Shown here piece by piece: positions 5,574 through 14,263 of a stretch of 15,505 nucleotides of DNA. The notes below the pieces were generated by a model. The model made no database searches. It was not told where the DNA came from and saw only the letters and a program-made list of their open reading frames with translations. Where the stretch lies: assembly GCA_903899865.1 (NCBI GenBank), contig CAIUKZ010000218.1:1-15505 (forward strand), written 5' to 3'. A program made the translations under genes and the position numbers. Within the stretch, counting starts at the first letter, position 1; each line of letters starts with the position of its first letter. This DNA is from an uncultured Bacteroidales bacterium (GTDB lineage: Bacteria; Bacteroidota; Bacteroidia; Bacteroidales; Paludibacteraceae).

Positions 5574-6410
5574 ATGACTAAATTTGAACTATTTGAAAAC
5601 ATTCGACGTAAAAAATCTTTTCTTTGTGTAGGACTGGATACCGATGTAACCAAAATCCCTGAACATCTCTTTGAATTGTCTGATGATGCAATTTTTGAAT
5701 TTAACAAAGCCATAATTGATGCCACTGCTGACTTATGCGTAGCTTATAAGCCCAATTTAGCATTTTATGAAAGTATAGGAATAGAAGGATGGGACATCCT
5801 TGAACGGACTGTGGAATACATTCGCGCAAACTACCCCGATCAATTTATCATAGCTGACGCCAAACGAGGCGATATTGGCAATACATCGGCCATGTATGCA
5901 ACTACATTTTTTTCAAATATGGACGTGGATTCGTTAACCATAGCGCCATACATGGGTGAAGATTCGGTGACTCCATTCCTCACGTACCCTGACAAATGGG
6001 TTACTTTACTTGCGTTAACATCCAATAAAGGAGCTTTTGATTTTCAATTTATCAAAGATGCAGAAACAGGTGAGCGACTATTTGAAAAGGTATTAAAAAA
6101 ATCACTTGAATGGGGCACTGACGAAAACATGATGTATGTAGTTGGAGCCACTAAGGCAGAAATGCTAACTGACATTCGTGCCATTGTACCATCACATTTC
6201 TTATTGGTACCAGGTGTGGGCGCTCAAGGAGGCAGCCTCCAAGAAGTGGCAAAATACGGACTTAATGACACTTGTGGACTGCTTGTTAACTCATCCCGCC
6301 AAATCATCTATGCCTCTAGTGATGAACACTTTGCCACTGCGGCAAGAGAAGAGGCAAAAAAAGTTCAAGAGGAAATGGCAGAAATTCTTGCGAACAGAGA
6401 TTTGTTGTAG
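5574..6410 (+). CDS. pyrF: Orotidine-5'-phosphate decarboxylase (type 2)
   Basis: The enzyme converts OMP to UMP, the last step of de novo pyrimidine synthesis, in the cytosol. The 278-residue length and the motif D95-A-K97-R-G-D100-I-G identify the longer type-2 PyrF group; K97 with the flanking aspartates forms the catalytic D-K-D array. The N-terminal C-V-G-L-D-T-D (18-24), A-Y-K-P-N (57-61) and phosphate-loop P-G-V-G-A-Q-G-G (213-220) are all present. The start ATG lies 60 bp after prfA with no strong terminator between them. I see no sign of attenuation or a uracil-responsive leader. Confidence 0.95.
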   Translation: MTKFELFENIRRKKSFLCVGLDTDVTKIPEHLFELSDDAIFEFNKAIIDATADLCVAYKPNLAFYESIGIEGWDILERTVEYIRANYPDQFIIADAKRGDIGNTSAMYATTFFSNMDVDSLTIAPYMGEDSVTPFLTYPDKWVTLLALTSNKGAFDFQFIKDAETGERLFEKVLKKSLEWGTDENMMYVVGATKAEMLTDIRAIVPSHFLLVPGVGAQGGSLQEVAKYGLNDTCGLLVNSSRQIIYASSDEHFATAAREEAKKVQEEMAEILANRDLL

Positions 6411-6419
6411 GAATTTGAC

Positions 6420-6427
6420 TATATTTG
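6420..6427 (+). promoter_or_regulatory. Possible -7 motif upstream of the beta-propeller gene
   Basis: TATATTTG fits TAnnTTTG and begins nine bases after the pyrF stop codon, about 200 nt before the likely start at 6635. A TTG is present upstream but at about 15 nt rather than 19, so this is tentative. Confidence 0.3.
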
Positions 6428-6634
6428 GGACTGAAAATTTACTGGTTTTAGAAAATTATACCGTTTGCACAAACAATATAGTCCAATTCGACTTCGTCTC
6501 ATTGATACTATTTGTTTGAAGCAACGGCATTAACAACAGTAGACATAAAAATGACTTTGGGTCATTTTATATGTACAGTTGGGATTATTTCTAAAACCAG
6601 TATGACTATTAATCTCAACTATATAATCGAACGC

Positions 6635-8185
6635 ATGCAAAAGTCATTTCTTGTTTTGTTTTCTTTGATTACTATTTATGTTACCTTTGGTCAAAATGTA
6701 AATTTCAAACTCCTCAATAAATCGGAAATTTACGGCAAAGATCTAGTAAATAATTCCCCAATAATTGCCAACGAGTATTCATTCCCGATGCCCATCTATG
6801 GGTTTCATATTGATTCGCTATCAAGAGCGATTTCATTACAACTACGACTCACCAGTGGTGACAAAAAAACCTTCACCTCTGGAGGTGAACTCGTCTATAT
6901 AGACCTCAACACTGATGAAATCACCTGGCGAAAGCGCATCAATTATCAAAAATCAAGAGTTCAACACTTAAGCGGCATTCTCACTCAAACCTCCAATAGG
7001 GAGTGCTATGCTCTGAATTTCAGAACAGGAGAAGAGCTTTGGAGAAACAACTACAACCTTTTTCTTTCAGCCCCAAAGAAAAAAATCGTGGTAGGATTTG
7101 AACGATATCCCGAAAACTCAAACAAACTATTCGGAATTAACATCACCAATGGCAAACCGATTTGGAAACGAGAAATCAACAGGGCAAGTGGTGCCATCAA
7201 GGTCGAGAAACTAAATGATTCGATACTTATCATCCTGTCCAATGGACTTCACACAGTCAATATCAAAAACGGGTTGGGATTTGACTATACCACTAAAACA
7301 TCCGAACTTGACTATACCGCTTTCATTACCTCTAGAAGTACTGACGAATCTTCTGGTCCTGCATTCAGAGCATTGTATTACAACAAGCCACAGACTATCG
7401 GCAATTTACACTCCAATGTTTTAACTAACGAAGATGGAGAGCTTATATTTGCTTCGCGCGAGAAGGTCACTAGCATCAAAAAGAACGGAGCAGAATCATG
7501 GAGCATCAATCTTCCAAAAGACAAAGCTAGCAAATCCATCCTTTTTCAAAATGACTCAGTAGTGTTCATGATCAACACTGGACTCGCCGAGATGAACAAC
7601 AAAGACATTATTTTTGGTAAACCATTTCTAGTGTCTATCAATAAAAGTACTGGAAAAATCATTAAGCAGATTTCATTCAAAGAAGAACTACCAATTAAAG
7701 ACTTTAAAATAGCCCATGACACAATTACTATCATCAGTTTTAACAATATAGCGTTGTATTCTTCCAAAACTGGCGATCTAATTACGAACAAAAAATTCCT
7801 AAATCCTAAGGAAGATGAATTTACGGAATTCATCACCCGAGGCGTACTAACACACATCAACGACAGCACATATAGCCACCTGATAGATACTGACCCAACG
7901 CTTTACTTTGTACGGACTAAAAATGGAGTAACCTATGCCATCAATCACAAACTTGAGCTAGTCAACCAGATTGCCGAACATGATTTACAATATGCGTATA
8001 ACAAAATGGGTAGTTATACCATCATCACTGAAGCAAACAAAACCCTAGTATTAGACAAATACTTAAGCAAAGTGGTAAGCCTCGATATTCCAAAAGTCAC
8101 ACAAATCATTGGCAAAAAATTCTATTGCTTTACGAATGATAGATATGTCAAAATTGACCTAAGTGAAGTTTTACTGGACAGGTAA
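6635..8185 (+). CDS. Secreted PQQ-like beta-propeller repeat protein
   Basis: The frame is open from 6512, but the ATG at 6635 is preferred: it gives a 516-residue protein starting with a clean signal peptide (M-Q-K-S then hydrophobic to 19, cleavage F-G|Q). The body carries repeated blades of the quinoprotein-like type, each with a T/N-G-x-x-x-W-like turn: L-N-T-D-E-I-T-W (91-98), F-R-T-G-E-E-L-W (129-136), I-T-N-G-K-P-I-W (170-177), K-N-G-A-E-S-W (283-289), K-S-T-G-K-I-I (337-343), K-T-G-D-L-I (378-383). This predicts a six- to eight-bladed propeller. There is no evidence that it binds PQQ or is an enzyme; a protein- or ligand-binding scaffold in the periplasm or at the surface is more likely. 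No partner gene is obvious beyond the downstream GH26 lipoprotein. Confidence 0.75.
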   Translation: MQKSFLVLFSLITIYVTFGQNVNFKLLNKSEIYGKDLVNNSPIIANEYSFPMPIYGFHIDSLSRAISLQLRLTSGDKKTFTSGGELVYIDLNTDEITWRKRINYQKSRVQHLSGILTQTSNRECYALNFRTGEELWRNNYNLFLSAPKKKIVVGFERYPENSNKLFGINITNGKPIWKREINRASGAIKVEKLNDSILIILSNGLHTVNIKNGLGFDYTTKTSELDYTAFITSRSTDESSGPAFRALYYNKPQTIGNLHSNVLTNEDGELIFASREKVTSIKKNGAESWSINLPKDKASKSILFQNDSVVFMINTGLAEMNNKDIIFGKPFLVSINKSTGKIIKQISFKEELPIKDFKIAHDTITIISFNNIALYSSKTGDLITNKKFLNPKEDEFTEFITRGVLTHINDSTYSHLIDTDPTLYFVRTKNGVTYAINHKLELVNQIAEHDLQYAYNKMGSYTIITEANKTLVLDKYLSKVVSLDIPKVTQIIGKKFYCFTNDRYVKIDLSEVLLDR

Positions 8186-8238
8186 TGTCTGTTTGATCCA
8201 TCCCCTCACTCATTAAACAATACTAATAAAAAAAACAA

Positions 8239-9279
8239 ATGATCAAATCGATTTACATACTTCTAATAACGTGTTTATTAATCAGTTGTGAAAAGATTGA
8301 CATTAAACTCATTAATTCCTCCCCAACTACCGATTTGGATGTCAATCACACCACCAAGAAAGCACAAATCATTGCTTATCTTAATAGAATGGGGCAAACC
8401 GACAGTGTGATTGTGGGTCAGAATATCGGGCATGCTGATGGCAGTTTGAATTATGGGCACTTCAACAATTTGGAGAAGGCGCCAGGTGTGCTAGCGGTTG
8501 ATTTGGGATATGACGACTACAATCGGAATTATTCGGAGTTGATTACTTACATTGAAAATCATGTTTCAAAAAACGGAATAGTAAGTGTTAGTTTTCACAT
8601 GCCCAATCCGTACAATAGAAAAGAAGTAAGAAATAAAGACAAGTTCAAATACAGCCTGTTATTTACCGAGGGAAACACCACCAATAAAAACTTAAAAGCG
8701 CTGCTCAACAACATAGGCAATTTTTTACAAACACTTAAAGACAAACACATTATCACAATAGTAAGATTGTACCCAGAAATGAACGGAGGATGGTTTTGGT
8801 GGGGCAATAACAAAAACTGGCCTACCCAGCAAGAGTTTAAAAGCCTGTGGAGCTATTCGCACAACTACCTGGTGGAAGAACGAAAGCTGGACAACTTACT
8901 GTTTGTCTATTGTGTCAACTATCAATATTCCACAGCTGTAAAACCTGTGGATTACTTCTACCCTGGCGATGAGTACGTGGACATTGTGGGGATGGATTAT
9001 TATCAAAATGACTTAACCAACATCAATCAAAACAACAGCTTAACCACGCTTAGTGCGACAAACAAACCATTAGTAATGTGTGAAATAGGGCCTGCATCGA
9101 GCAATGGCACCTTTGACAACTTAACCTACTTAGGACTTTTGAATTACACAAAAATAGCCTACTTTGTAGCCTGGCACAGCTGGAAAAACGACAAATGGGC
9201 CATTGAAAGCAATCAGAATTCGAGCGAGTTATTGAATAACAGTAAAATTATAACTCGTGATAAAATCAAGCAATTGTAG
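8239..9279 (+). CDS. GH26-family glycoside hydrolase lipoprotein (putative beta-mannanase)
   Basis: The 346-residue protein has a lipoprotein signal (hydrophobic 5-15, L-L-I-S-C17), so it is likely anchored to a membrane, possibly surface exposed. The catalytic domain covers about 40-340. R-L-Y-P-E180-M-N-G-G-W-F-W-W-G matches the GH26 acid/base region and P-L-V-M-C-E282-I-G the nucleophile region; V-S-F-H-M-P-N-P (116-123) fits the subsite histidine motif. GH26 enzymes mostly hydrolyse beta-1,4-mannans, with retention. The residue just before the acid/base is P179, where family members usually carry H, so activity or specificity may differ. No SusCD pair or other CAZyme is nearby. The ATG lies 53 bp after the propeller gene, so the two may be cotranscribed. 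Confidence 0.85.
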   Translation: MIKSIYILLITCLLISCEKIDIKLINSSPTTDLDVNHTTKKAQIIAYLNRMGQTDSVIVGQNIGHADGSLNYGHFNNLEKAPGVLAVDLGYDDYNRNYSELITYIENHVSKNGIVSVSFHMPNPYNRKEVRNKDKFKYSLLFTEGNTTNKNLKALLNNIGNFLQTLKDKHIITIVRLYPEMNGGWFWWGNNKNWPTQQEFKSLWSYSHNYLVEERKLDNLLFVYCVNYQYSTAVKPVDYFYPGDEYVDIVGMDYYQNDLTNINQNNSLTTLSATNKPLVMCEIGPASSNGTFDNLTYLGLLNYTKIAYFVAWHSWKNDKWAIESNQNSSELLNNSKIITRDKIKQL

Positions 9280-9288
9280 CTATATCGA

Positions 9289-9318
9289 TTGAAAACTACA
9301 ATATCTTTAATACCTTTG
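9289..9318 (+). promoter_or_regulatory. Promoter of the metal-efflux operon
   Basis: TTG (9289-9291), exactly 19 nt, then TACCTTTG (9311-9318), matches the Bacteroidota housekeeping promoter consensus. It is the best-formed plus-strand promoter seen in the window. The GTG start codon is only four bases beyond the -7 motif, so the transcription start would nearly coincide with it. Confidence 0.7.
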
Positions 9319-9322
9319 TGAT

Positions 9323-9700
9323 GTGAGAAGATTAATTGCCATATCATTTCTGTTTGTTTTTCTAACGGCTAACACCTCATTCGGTCAGCTGTTAGGATTG
9401 CCTACGTTTATTCATCATTACCTAGAGCATGTTGAAAATAAGAACAAAGCTTCTTTGACCGACTTTTTAAAATCGCACTACGTTTCGAAATTCAATCACC
9501 CTGACGACAAACACCACGACCACCAAAAGTTGCCATTCAAAACCACACACTGTCATTCCTCTCATATCATCACGATTGCACCCCAGCCATTTATTTTGGC
9601 TTTTCAAACTACTGTAGGTAATGCAACAATCATCTACAACCAACAAAACTATTCAAACTTCTACTTGAATAGTATTTGGCAGCCTCCCCGCTTTTGTTAA
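9323..9700 (+). CDS. Histidine-rich exported small protein of the metal-efflux operon
   Basis: The 125-residue product has a signal peptide (M-R-R-L-I then hydrophobic, cleavage F-G21|Q22) and a His-rich segment with eleven His between 31 and 81, including I-H-H-Y-L-E-H (30-36), H-P-D-D-K-H-H-D-H (59-67) and T-H-C-H-S-S-H (75-81). It ends in W-Q-P-P-R-F-C. A periplasmic metal-binding role (chaperone, buffer or sensor for the adjacent pump) is inferred from composition and position. I recall similar small ORFs ahead of CzcA genes in Bacteroidota, but cannot name a family. GTG is the only usable start: there is an in-frame stop at 9308 and no internal Met in the frame. Given the promoter position, the mRNA is likely leaderless or nearly so. 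Confidence 0.75.
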   Translation: MRRLIAISFLFVFLTANTSFGQLLGLPTFIHHYLEHVENKNKASLTDFLKSHYVSKFNHPDDKHHDHQKLPFKTTHCHSSHIITIAPQPFILAFQTTVGNATIIYNQQNYSNFYLNSIWQPPRFC

Positions 9701-9744
9701 TCATCTTTTTATCAGCTTAAAGCGTTAATGTTTTAGGTCTATTT

Positions 9745-9776
9745 GTATGTAGTGTTTTGCAAAAAAACATGCATAC
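9745..9776. promoter_or_regulatory. Imperfect dyad between small protein and pump gene
   Basis: GTATG (9745-9749) pairs with CATAC (9772-9776), and inside it GTGTTTT pairs with AAAACAT with one G-T pair and a small asymmetry. It begins 44 nt after the small protein stop and ends 28 nt before the pump ATG. It could be an operator, a processing hairpin or a weak attenuator; the following T-run is too short for a confident terminator call. Confidence 0.35.
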
Positions 9777-9804
9777 GTTGTTTTAATGATTAACTTACTA
9801 CATT

Positions 9805-12800
9805 ATGCTAAATAAAATTATTGAGTTCTCTATAAAGAACAAACTCATCATAGGTCTTATGGTGCTATCGCTTATTGGCTATGGTGCTTACGAAGTTACA
9901 CAACTACCGATTGACGCTGTTCCAGACATCACCAACAATCAAGTGCAAGTCATCACAGTGGTACCAGCATTGGGTGCCTCGGATGTGGAACGTTTGATTA
10001 CCGTCCCCTTAGAACAAGCCAACAGCAATGTACCCGGGCTAATGGAGCTACGCAGTTATTCTAGTTTTGGACTATCAGTCATCACCATTGTTTTTAACGA
10101 TGATGTTGATGTATATTGGGCGAGGCAACAAATCAGTGAGCGACTGCAACAAGTACAAGACAAGCTCCCAAAAGGCTTTGGCACACCATTTTTAGCACCA
10201 GCCTGCACAGGTCTCGGTGAAATTTACCAATACGTAGTTCGTCCCGACAAAGGCTATGAAAACAAGTACACCCCAATGGATCTACGCACTATTCAGGACT
10301 GGATTGTACGCAAACAGCTATTGGGTGTTAAGGGCGTTGCAGATGTTAGCAGTTTTGGTGGCTTGCTGAAACAATACGAAATAGTGATTGAACCAGAGAA
10401 GCTATTGTCTAACAACATCACTATCAACGATGTATTTGTCGCCCTCGAAAAAAACAATCAAAACACAGGTGGTTCTTACATTGAAAAAGGGAAAACTGCT
10501 TTATTTATACGAAGCGAAGGACTAGTGGGCAATATCGAAGACATTAAAACCATTGTGGTAAAGAATCTTTCGAACGGCATACCACTTCTTATTCGTGATG
10601 TGGCCGAAGTTCGATATGGGAGTGCTATCCGCTATGGAGCATTAACCTACAACGGCGAACAACAAGTATCGGGAGCGGTAGTATTAATGTTGAAGGGTGC
10701 AAACAGTGATGAGGTTATAACCAATGTAAAAAAACGCATTGAGCACATAAAAAAATCATTGCCACAGGGAGTGGTAATTGAACCATTTATTGATCGTACC
10801 AAAATGGTAAATAACGCCATAAGTACTGTGACAAGAAACCTATTGGAAGGTGCCTTAATTGTTGTTCTTGTATTGGTGCTCTTCTTAGGTAATTTTCGTG
10901 CTGGATTATTGGTAGCTTCAGTTATCCCATTAGCCATGCTTTTTGCTATCATTCTAATGAATTTATTTGGAGTGAGTGGCAACCTTATGAGTTTGGGGGC
11001 ATTGGATTTTGGGCTAATTGTTGACGGTGCTGTTATCATTGTGGAATCTGTGATGCACAGGCTTAGTCATAGTAAACATTTCAACTTGACAAACAGATTG
11101 TCGCAGTCTGACATGGACATGGAGGTAAACCATTCTTCATCCAGAATGATGAATAGTGCAGTATTTGGACAAATAATTATTCTGTGCGTTTATTTACCCA
11201 TATTTACCCTTCAAGGCATTGAAGGAAAAATGTTTAAACCTATGGCTCAAACCGTAGCTTTTGCATTGGTAGGAGCTTTTGTGCTTTCTCTCACGTATAT
11301 TCCCATGATGAGCACCCTTATTTTAAGTAAAAAAATATCCCACCAACCCACATTCTCAGACAGGATGATGAACCAACTAGAAAGGTTCTATCAGCGGTAT
11401 ATGTTAAAAATCCTACGCTATCAAAAAATGATACTTATATCCATAGTTGGTTTGTTTGTCGTTGCAGTAGGCGTGTTGACGCAGTTAGGTGGCGAATTTA
11501 TTCCGTCATTGCCCGAAGGCGATTATGCAGTGGAACTTAGGCTATTGCCTGGTAGCAATCTCAATTCTTCAATCGAAGTTGCATCAAAAGCTTCAAAAAT
11601 TTTACTCACTCAATTTCCAGAAATAGAACGGATAGTTACCAAAACAGGGAGCAGTGAGGTACCTACAGAACCACTACCACTACATGTGAGCGACATGATA
11701 GTGGTGTTGAAAAACAAATCGAAATGGGTGTCGGCAACATCTTACGAAGAGCTGGAACAAAAAATGACGAAGGCACTGGAGGCAATTCCTGGTGTGGCGT
11801 TTAGCTTTCAATACCCTGTAGCCATGCGATTTAACGAACTTATTTCGGGAGCAAGACAAGATGTTGTTTGCAAAATTTTTGGCGAAAACATTGACACCTT
11901 GGCTCATTATGCAAATAGGCTGGGGCAAATATGCAACACCGTACAAGGTAACAGTGGAATTTATGTGGAGTCAGTCACAGGACTTCCGCAAATTACTATC
12001 CAGTACAACAGAGACATCATTGCTCAATATGGACTAAATATCAGCGACATCAACCATGTGATAAACGCAGCTTTTGCTGGCGAAAGCAGTGGTCTGGTAT
12101 ATGAGGGTGAAAAGCGATTTGACTTGGTGGTGAGGCTCACTAGCGAAAAGCGAAAAAACCTTGCCGATGTACAGAACCTATTAATAGCAACTCCAAAAGG
12201 AACACAGATACCCTTGAGTGCTGTTGCCAATGTTCAAATCATTGAAGGACCTAGCCAGATTCAGCGGGAAAACTCTCAGCGGAGAATCATAGTTGGCTTC
12301 AATGTGCGAGGCAGAGATATCCAGAGCATGGTTCAAGAATTACAACAAAAGGTAGACCAGCAAATAGATCTGCCTGTGGGGTATTCCATCACTTACGGCG
12401 GAGCATTCGAAAACTTAAATGCTGCTAAGGCAAGATTATACATAGCTGTGCCATTATCCTTAGCACTGATATTATTATTGTTGTATTTTGCATTTGGGTC
12501 AATCAAACAAGGCTTACTCATTTATTCTGCCATTCCCCTTTCGGCAATAGGTGGTATATTTGCATTAGCCATTCGTGGAATACCGTTCAGCATAAGTGCC
12601 GGCGTTGGGTTCATTGCCCTATTTGGCGTAGCTGTACTTAATGGGATTGTACTTATAGCAGAGTTTAACAGATTAAAAGCCGAAGGTTACAAGGATCTAA
12701 AACGCATTGTGGTACAAGGCACTAAAATACGATTACGTCCTGTATTGATGACGGCGGTAGTAGCATCCCTAGGATTTCTGCCAATGGCCATAAGCACAGG

Positions 12801-14154
12801 TGAAGGTGCAGAAGTGCAACGTCCGTTGGCTACAGTTGTAATAGGAGGTTTGTTATTTGCCACCTTCTTAACCCTTTTTATACTACCCATATTGTACATT
12901 ATGTTTCACAATAGAATCTCAAAAATCAAGAAAAACAGAACTCCATTGACCATACTAGTCCTAGTCACACTTTCATTGCAGGGAATGAATGCACAGACTA
13001 CCATCACACTACATCAGGCTGTGGACATGGCTACTACAAATAACTTATCGGTAAAAAACGAACGGTTACGAAGTGATTATCGAAAAAAATTAATACTATC
13101 CAGCACCAATATTCCAGCTACAAATGTAGTTGGTGAATATGGTCAGATAAATAGTTTTTATACGGACACCAAGTTGGGAGTATCACAATCTATCAACTTC
13201 CCTACAGTATATGCAAATCAAAAAAACCTGCTAACTCAAGAGTGGAAAAGCCAAGAATTGAATGCTGAAGTGCAGGAAATTCAGCTTAAAAAGCAGATAA
13301 CACAAACCTATTATCACCTCATCTATTTACAAAAAAAACAAGAGCTGTTGCAGAAAATTGACAGCCTATTTGCTGAATTTAAAGATAAAGCCACACTTAG
13401 GTTCAACAATGGAGAATGTAATGTTTTAGAAAAAATAACTGCAGAAAATCAACGCGGGCAAATTGGACTACAATTACAGCAGTTGTGGCTAGACATGGAG
13501 TTGATTCAGTTGAGATTTCAACTACTTCTCAACACTACAACTATCTACAAACCAGACAAAAACGACATTCTACAAATCAACCTTGCAGTACTGGATACAA
13601 ACAACTTGAGCACGCACCCCACAATGGAATATTTGAAACAGCAACAACAAATAGCTATGGCTACTACCAAAGTAGAACGTGCAAAACTGTCGCCAGAGAT
13701 AACCATGGGATATTCAATAATGGGAATGCGAGGAATGGGTGCAGATAACAAAGAATACAACAACATGCCACGCTTCCAAGCTTTACAGCTAGGGTTGGGA
13801 ATTCCCATTTTTACAAATAGCCAAAATGCTAAAATCAATGCCTTGAAAGCAAACGAAATAATTGTGACAAATGAATACGAATTGAATCTGATAGGTTTTA
13901 AAAATTCATTTCGGTCTGCATTAGCACAATATCGTAAGTACGATGAAGCAGTGCGCTATTATGAAAACTCAGCAGTAAAAAATGCCCATACCATTACCAT
14001 CACAGCCAACCAACAATTTATTAATGGCGACATCAATTATCTGGAATGGGTATTATTGATAAATCAAGCCATCACCATACAAAGTGATTACATTGAGGCT
14101 TCTAGAAACAAAAACAATGCTCTAATTGATCTTAATTTCTTTACAAATAAGTAA
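9805..14154 (+). CDS. CzcA-type heavy-metal RND pump fused to TolC-like outer-membrane factor
   Basis: The 1449-residue protein combines two parts. Residues 1-~1040 are a full HME-RND pump: TM1 at ~14-31, periplasmic domain with T-G-L-G-E-I-Y-Q-Y, TM2-TM6 at ~346-505, second periplasmic domain, TM8-TM12 ending ~1032. TM4 carries D401-F-G-L-I-V-D407 ... E414, the proton-relay pattern of CzcA-like divalent cation pumps (CzcA D402/D408/E415), unlike Cu/Ag pumps of the CusA type. After K-I-K-K-N-R (1040-1045), T-P-L-T-I-L-V-L-V-T-L-S-L-Q-G-M-N-A-Q (1046-1064) looks like a signal peptide. Residues ~1064-1449 are an outer-membrane factor of ~386 residues (L-H-Q-A-V-D-M-A-T-T-N-N start, long coiled-coil helices). 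Internal cleavage to free the OMF is an inference. The reading frame is uninterrupted. Confidence 0.92.
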   Translation: MLNKIIEFSIKNKLIIGLMVLSLIGYGAYEVTQLPIDAVPDITNNQVQVITVVPALGASDVERLITVPLEQANSNVPGLMELRSYSSFGLSVITIVFNDDVDVYWARQQISERLQQVQDKLPKGFGTPFLAPACTGLGEIYQYVVRPDKGYENKYTPMDLRTIQDWIVRKQLLGVKGVADVSSFGGLLKQYEIVIEPEKLLSNNITINDVFVALEKNNQNTGGSYIEKGKTALFIRSEGLVGNIEDIKTIVVKNLSNGIPLLIRDVAEVRYGSAIRYGALTYNGEQQVSGAVVLMLKGANSDEVITNVKKRIEHIKKSLPQGVVIEPFIDRTKMVNNAISTVTRNLLEGALIVVLVLVLFLGNFRAGLLVASVIPLAMLFAIILMNLFGVSGNLMSLGALDFGLIVDGAVIIVESVMHRLSHSKHFNLTNRLSQSDMDMEVNHSSSRMMNSAVFGQIIILCVYLPIFTLQGIEGKMFKPMAQTVAFALVGAFVLSLTYIPMMSTLILSKKISHQPTFSDRMMNQLERFYQRYMLKILRYQKMILISIVGLFVVAVGVLTQLGGEFIPSLPEGDYAVELRLLPGSNLNSSIEVASKASKILLTQFPEIERIVTKTGSSEVPTEPLPLHVSDMIVVLKNKSKWVSATSYEELEQKMTKALEAIPGVAFSFQYPVAMRFNELISGARQDVVCKIFGENIDTLAHYANRLGQICNTVQGNSGIYVESVTGLPQITIQYNRDIIAQYGLNISDINHVINAAFAGESSGLVYEGEKRFDLVVRLTSEKRKNLADVQNLLIATPKGTQIPLSAVANVQIIEGPSQIQRENSQRRIIVGFNVRGRDIQSMVQELQQKVDQQIDLPVGYSITYGGAFENLNAAKARLYIAVPLSLALILLLLYFAFGSIKQGLLIYSAIPLSAIGGIFALAIRGIPFSISAGVGFIALFGVAVLNGIVLIAEFNRLKAEGYKDLKRIVVQGTKIRLRPVLMTAVVASLGFLPMAISTGEGAEVQRPLATVVIGGLLFATFLTLFILPILYIMFHNRISKIKKNRTPLTILVLVTLSLQGMNAQTTITLHQAVDMATTNNLSVKNERLRSDYRKKLILSSTNIPATNVVGEYGQINSFYTDTKLGVSQSINFPTVYANQKNLLTQEWKSQELNAEVQEIQLKKQITQTYYHLIYLQKKQELLQKIDSLFAEFKDKATLRFNNGECNVLEKITAENQRGQIGLQLQQLWLDMELIQLRFQLLLNTTTIYKPDKNDILQINLAVLDTNNLSTHPTMEYLKQQQQIAMATTKVERAKLSPEITMGYSIMGMRGMGADNKEYNNMPRFQALQLGLGIPIFTNSQNAKINALKANEIIVTNEYELNLIGFKNSFRSALAQYRKYDEAVRYYENSAVKNAHTITITANQQFINGDINYLEWVLLINQAITIQSDYIEASRNKNNALIDLNFFTNK

Positions 14155-14169
14155 ACGAAGCACCAAAAG

Positions 14170-14220
14170 ATGAGCAATCCAAAAGAGGAAAAACATTCAC
14201 TGACTTCAACCGAATCATAA
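14170..14220 (+). CDS. Possible 16-codon micro-ORF between pump and adaptor
   Basis: ATG to TAA encodes M-S-N-P-K-E-E-K-H-S-L-T-S-T-E-S. It is hydrophilic, has no hydrophobic segment or metal motif, and sits in the 109-nt gap between the pump and adaptor genes. It may be chance or a small translated leader; evidence is only the open frame and position. Confidence 0.2.
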   Translation: MSNPKEEKHSLTSTES

Positions 14221-14263
14221 CATTTATAAACGACCATTACGTCACAACAAAATCAAAATCAAA

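Noticed and set aside
6512..6634. Upstream start for the beta-propeller gene
   Set aside because: The extra 41 residues are unlike a signal peptide, whereas the ATG at 6635 gives a standard one ending in F-G|Q.
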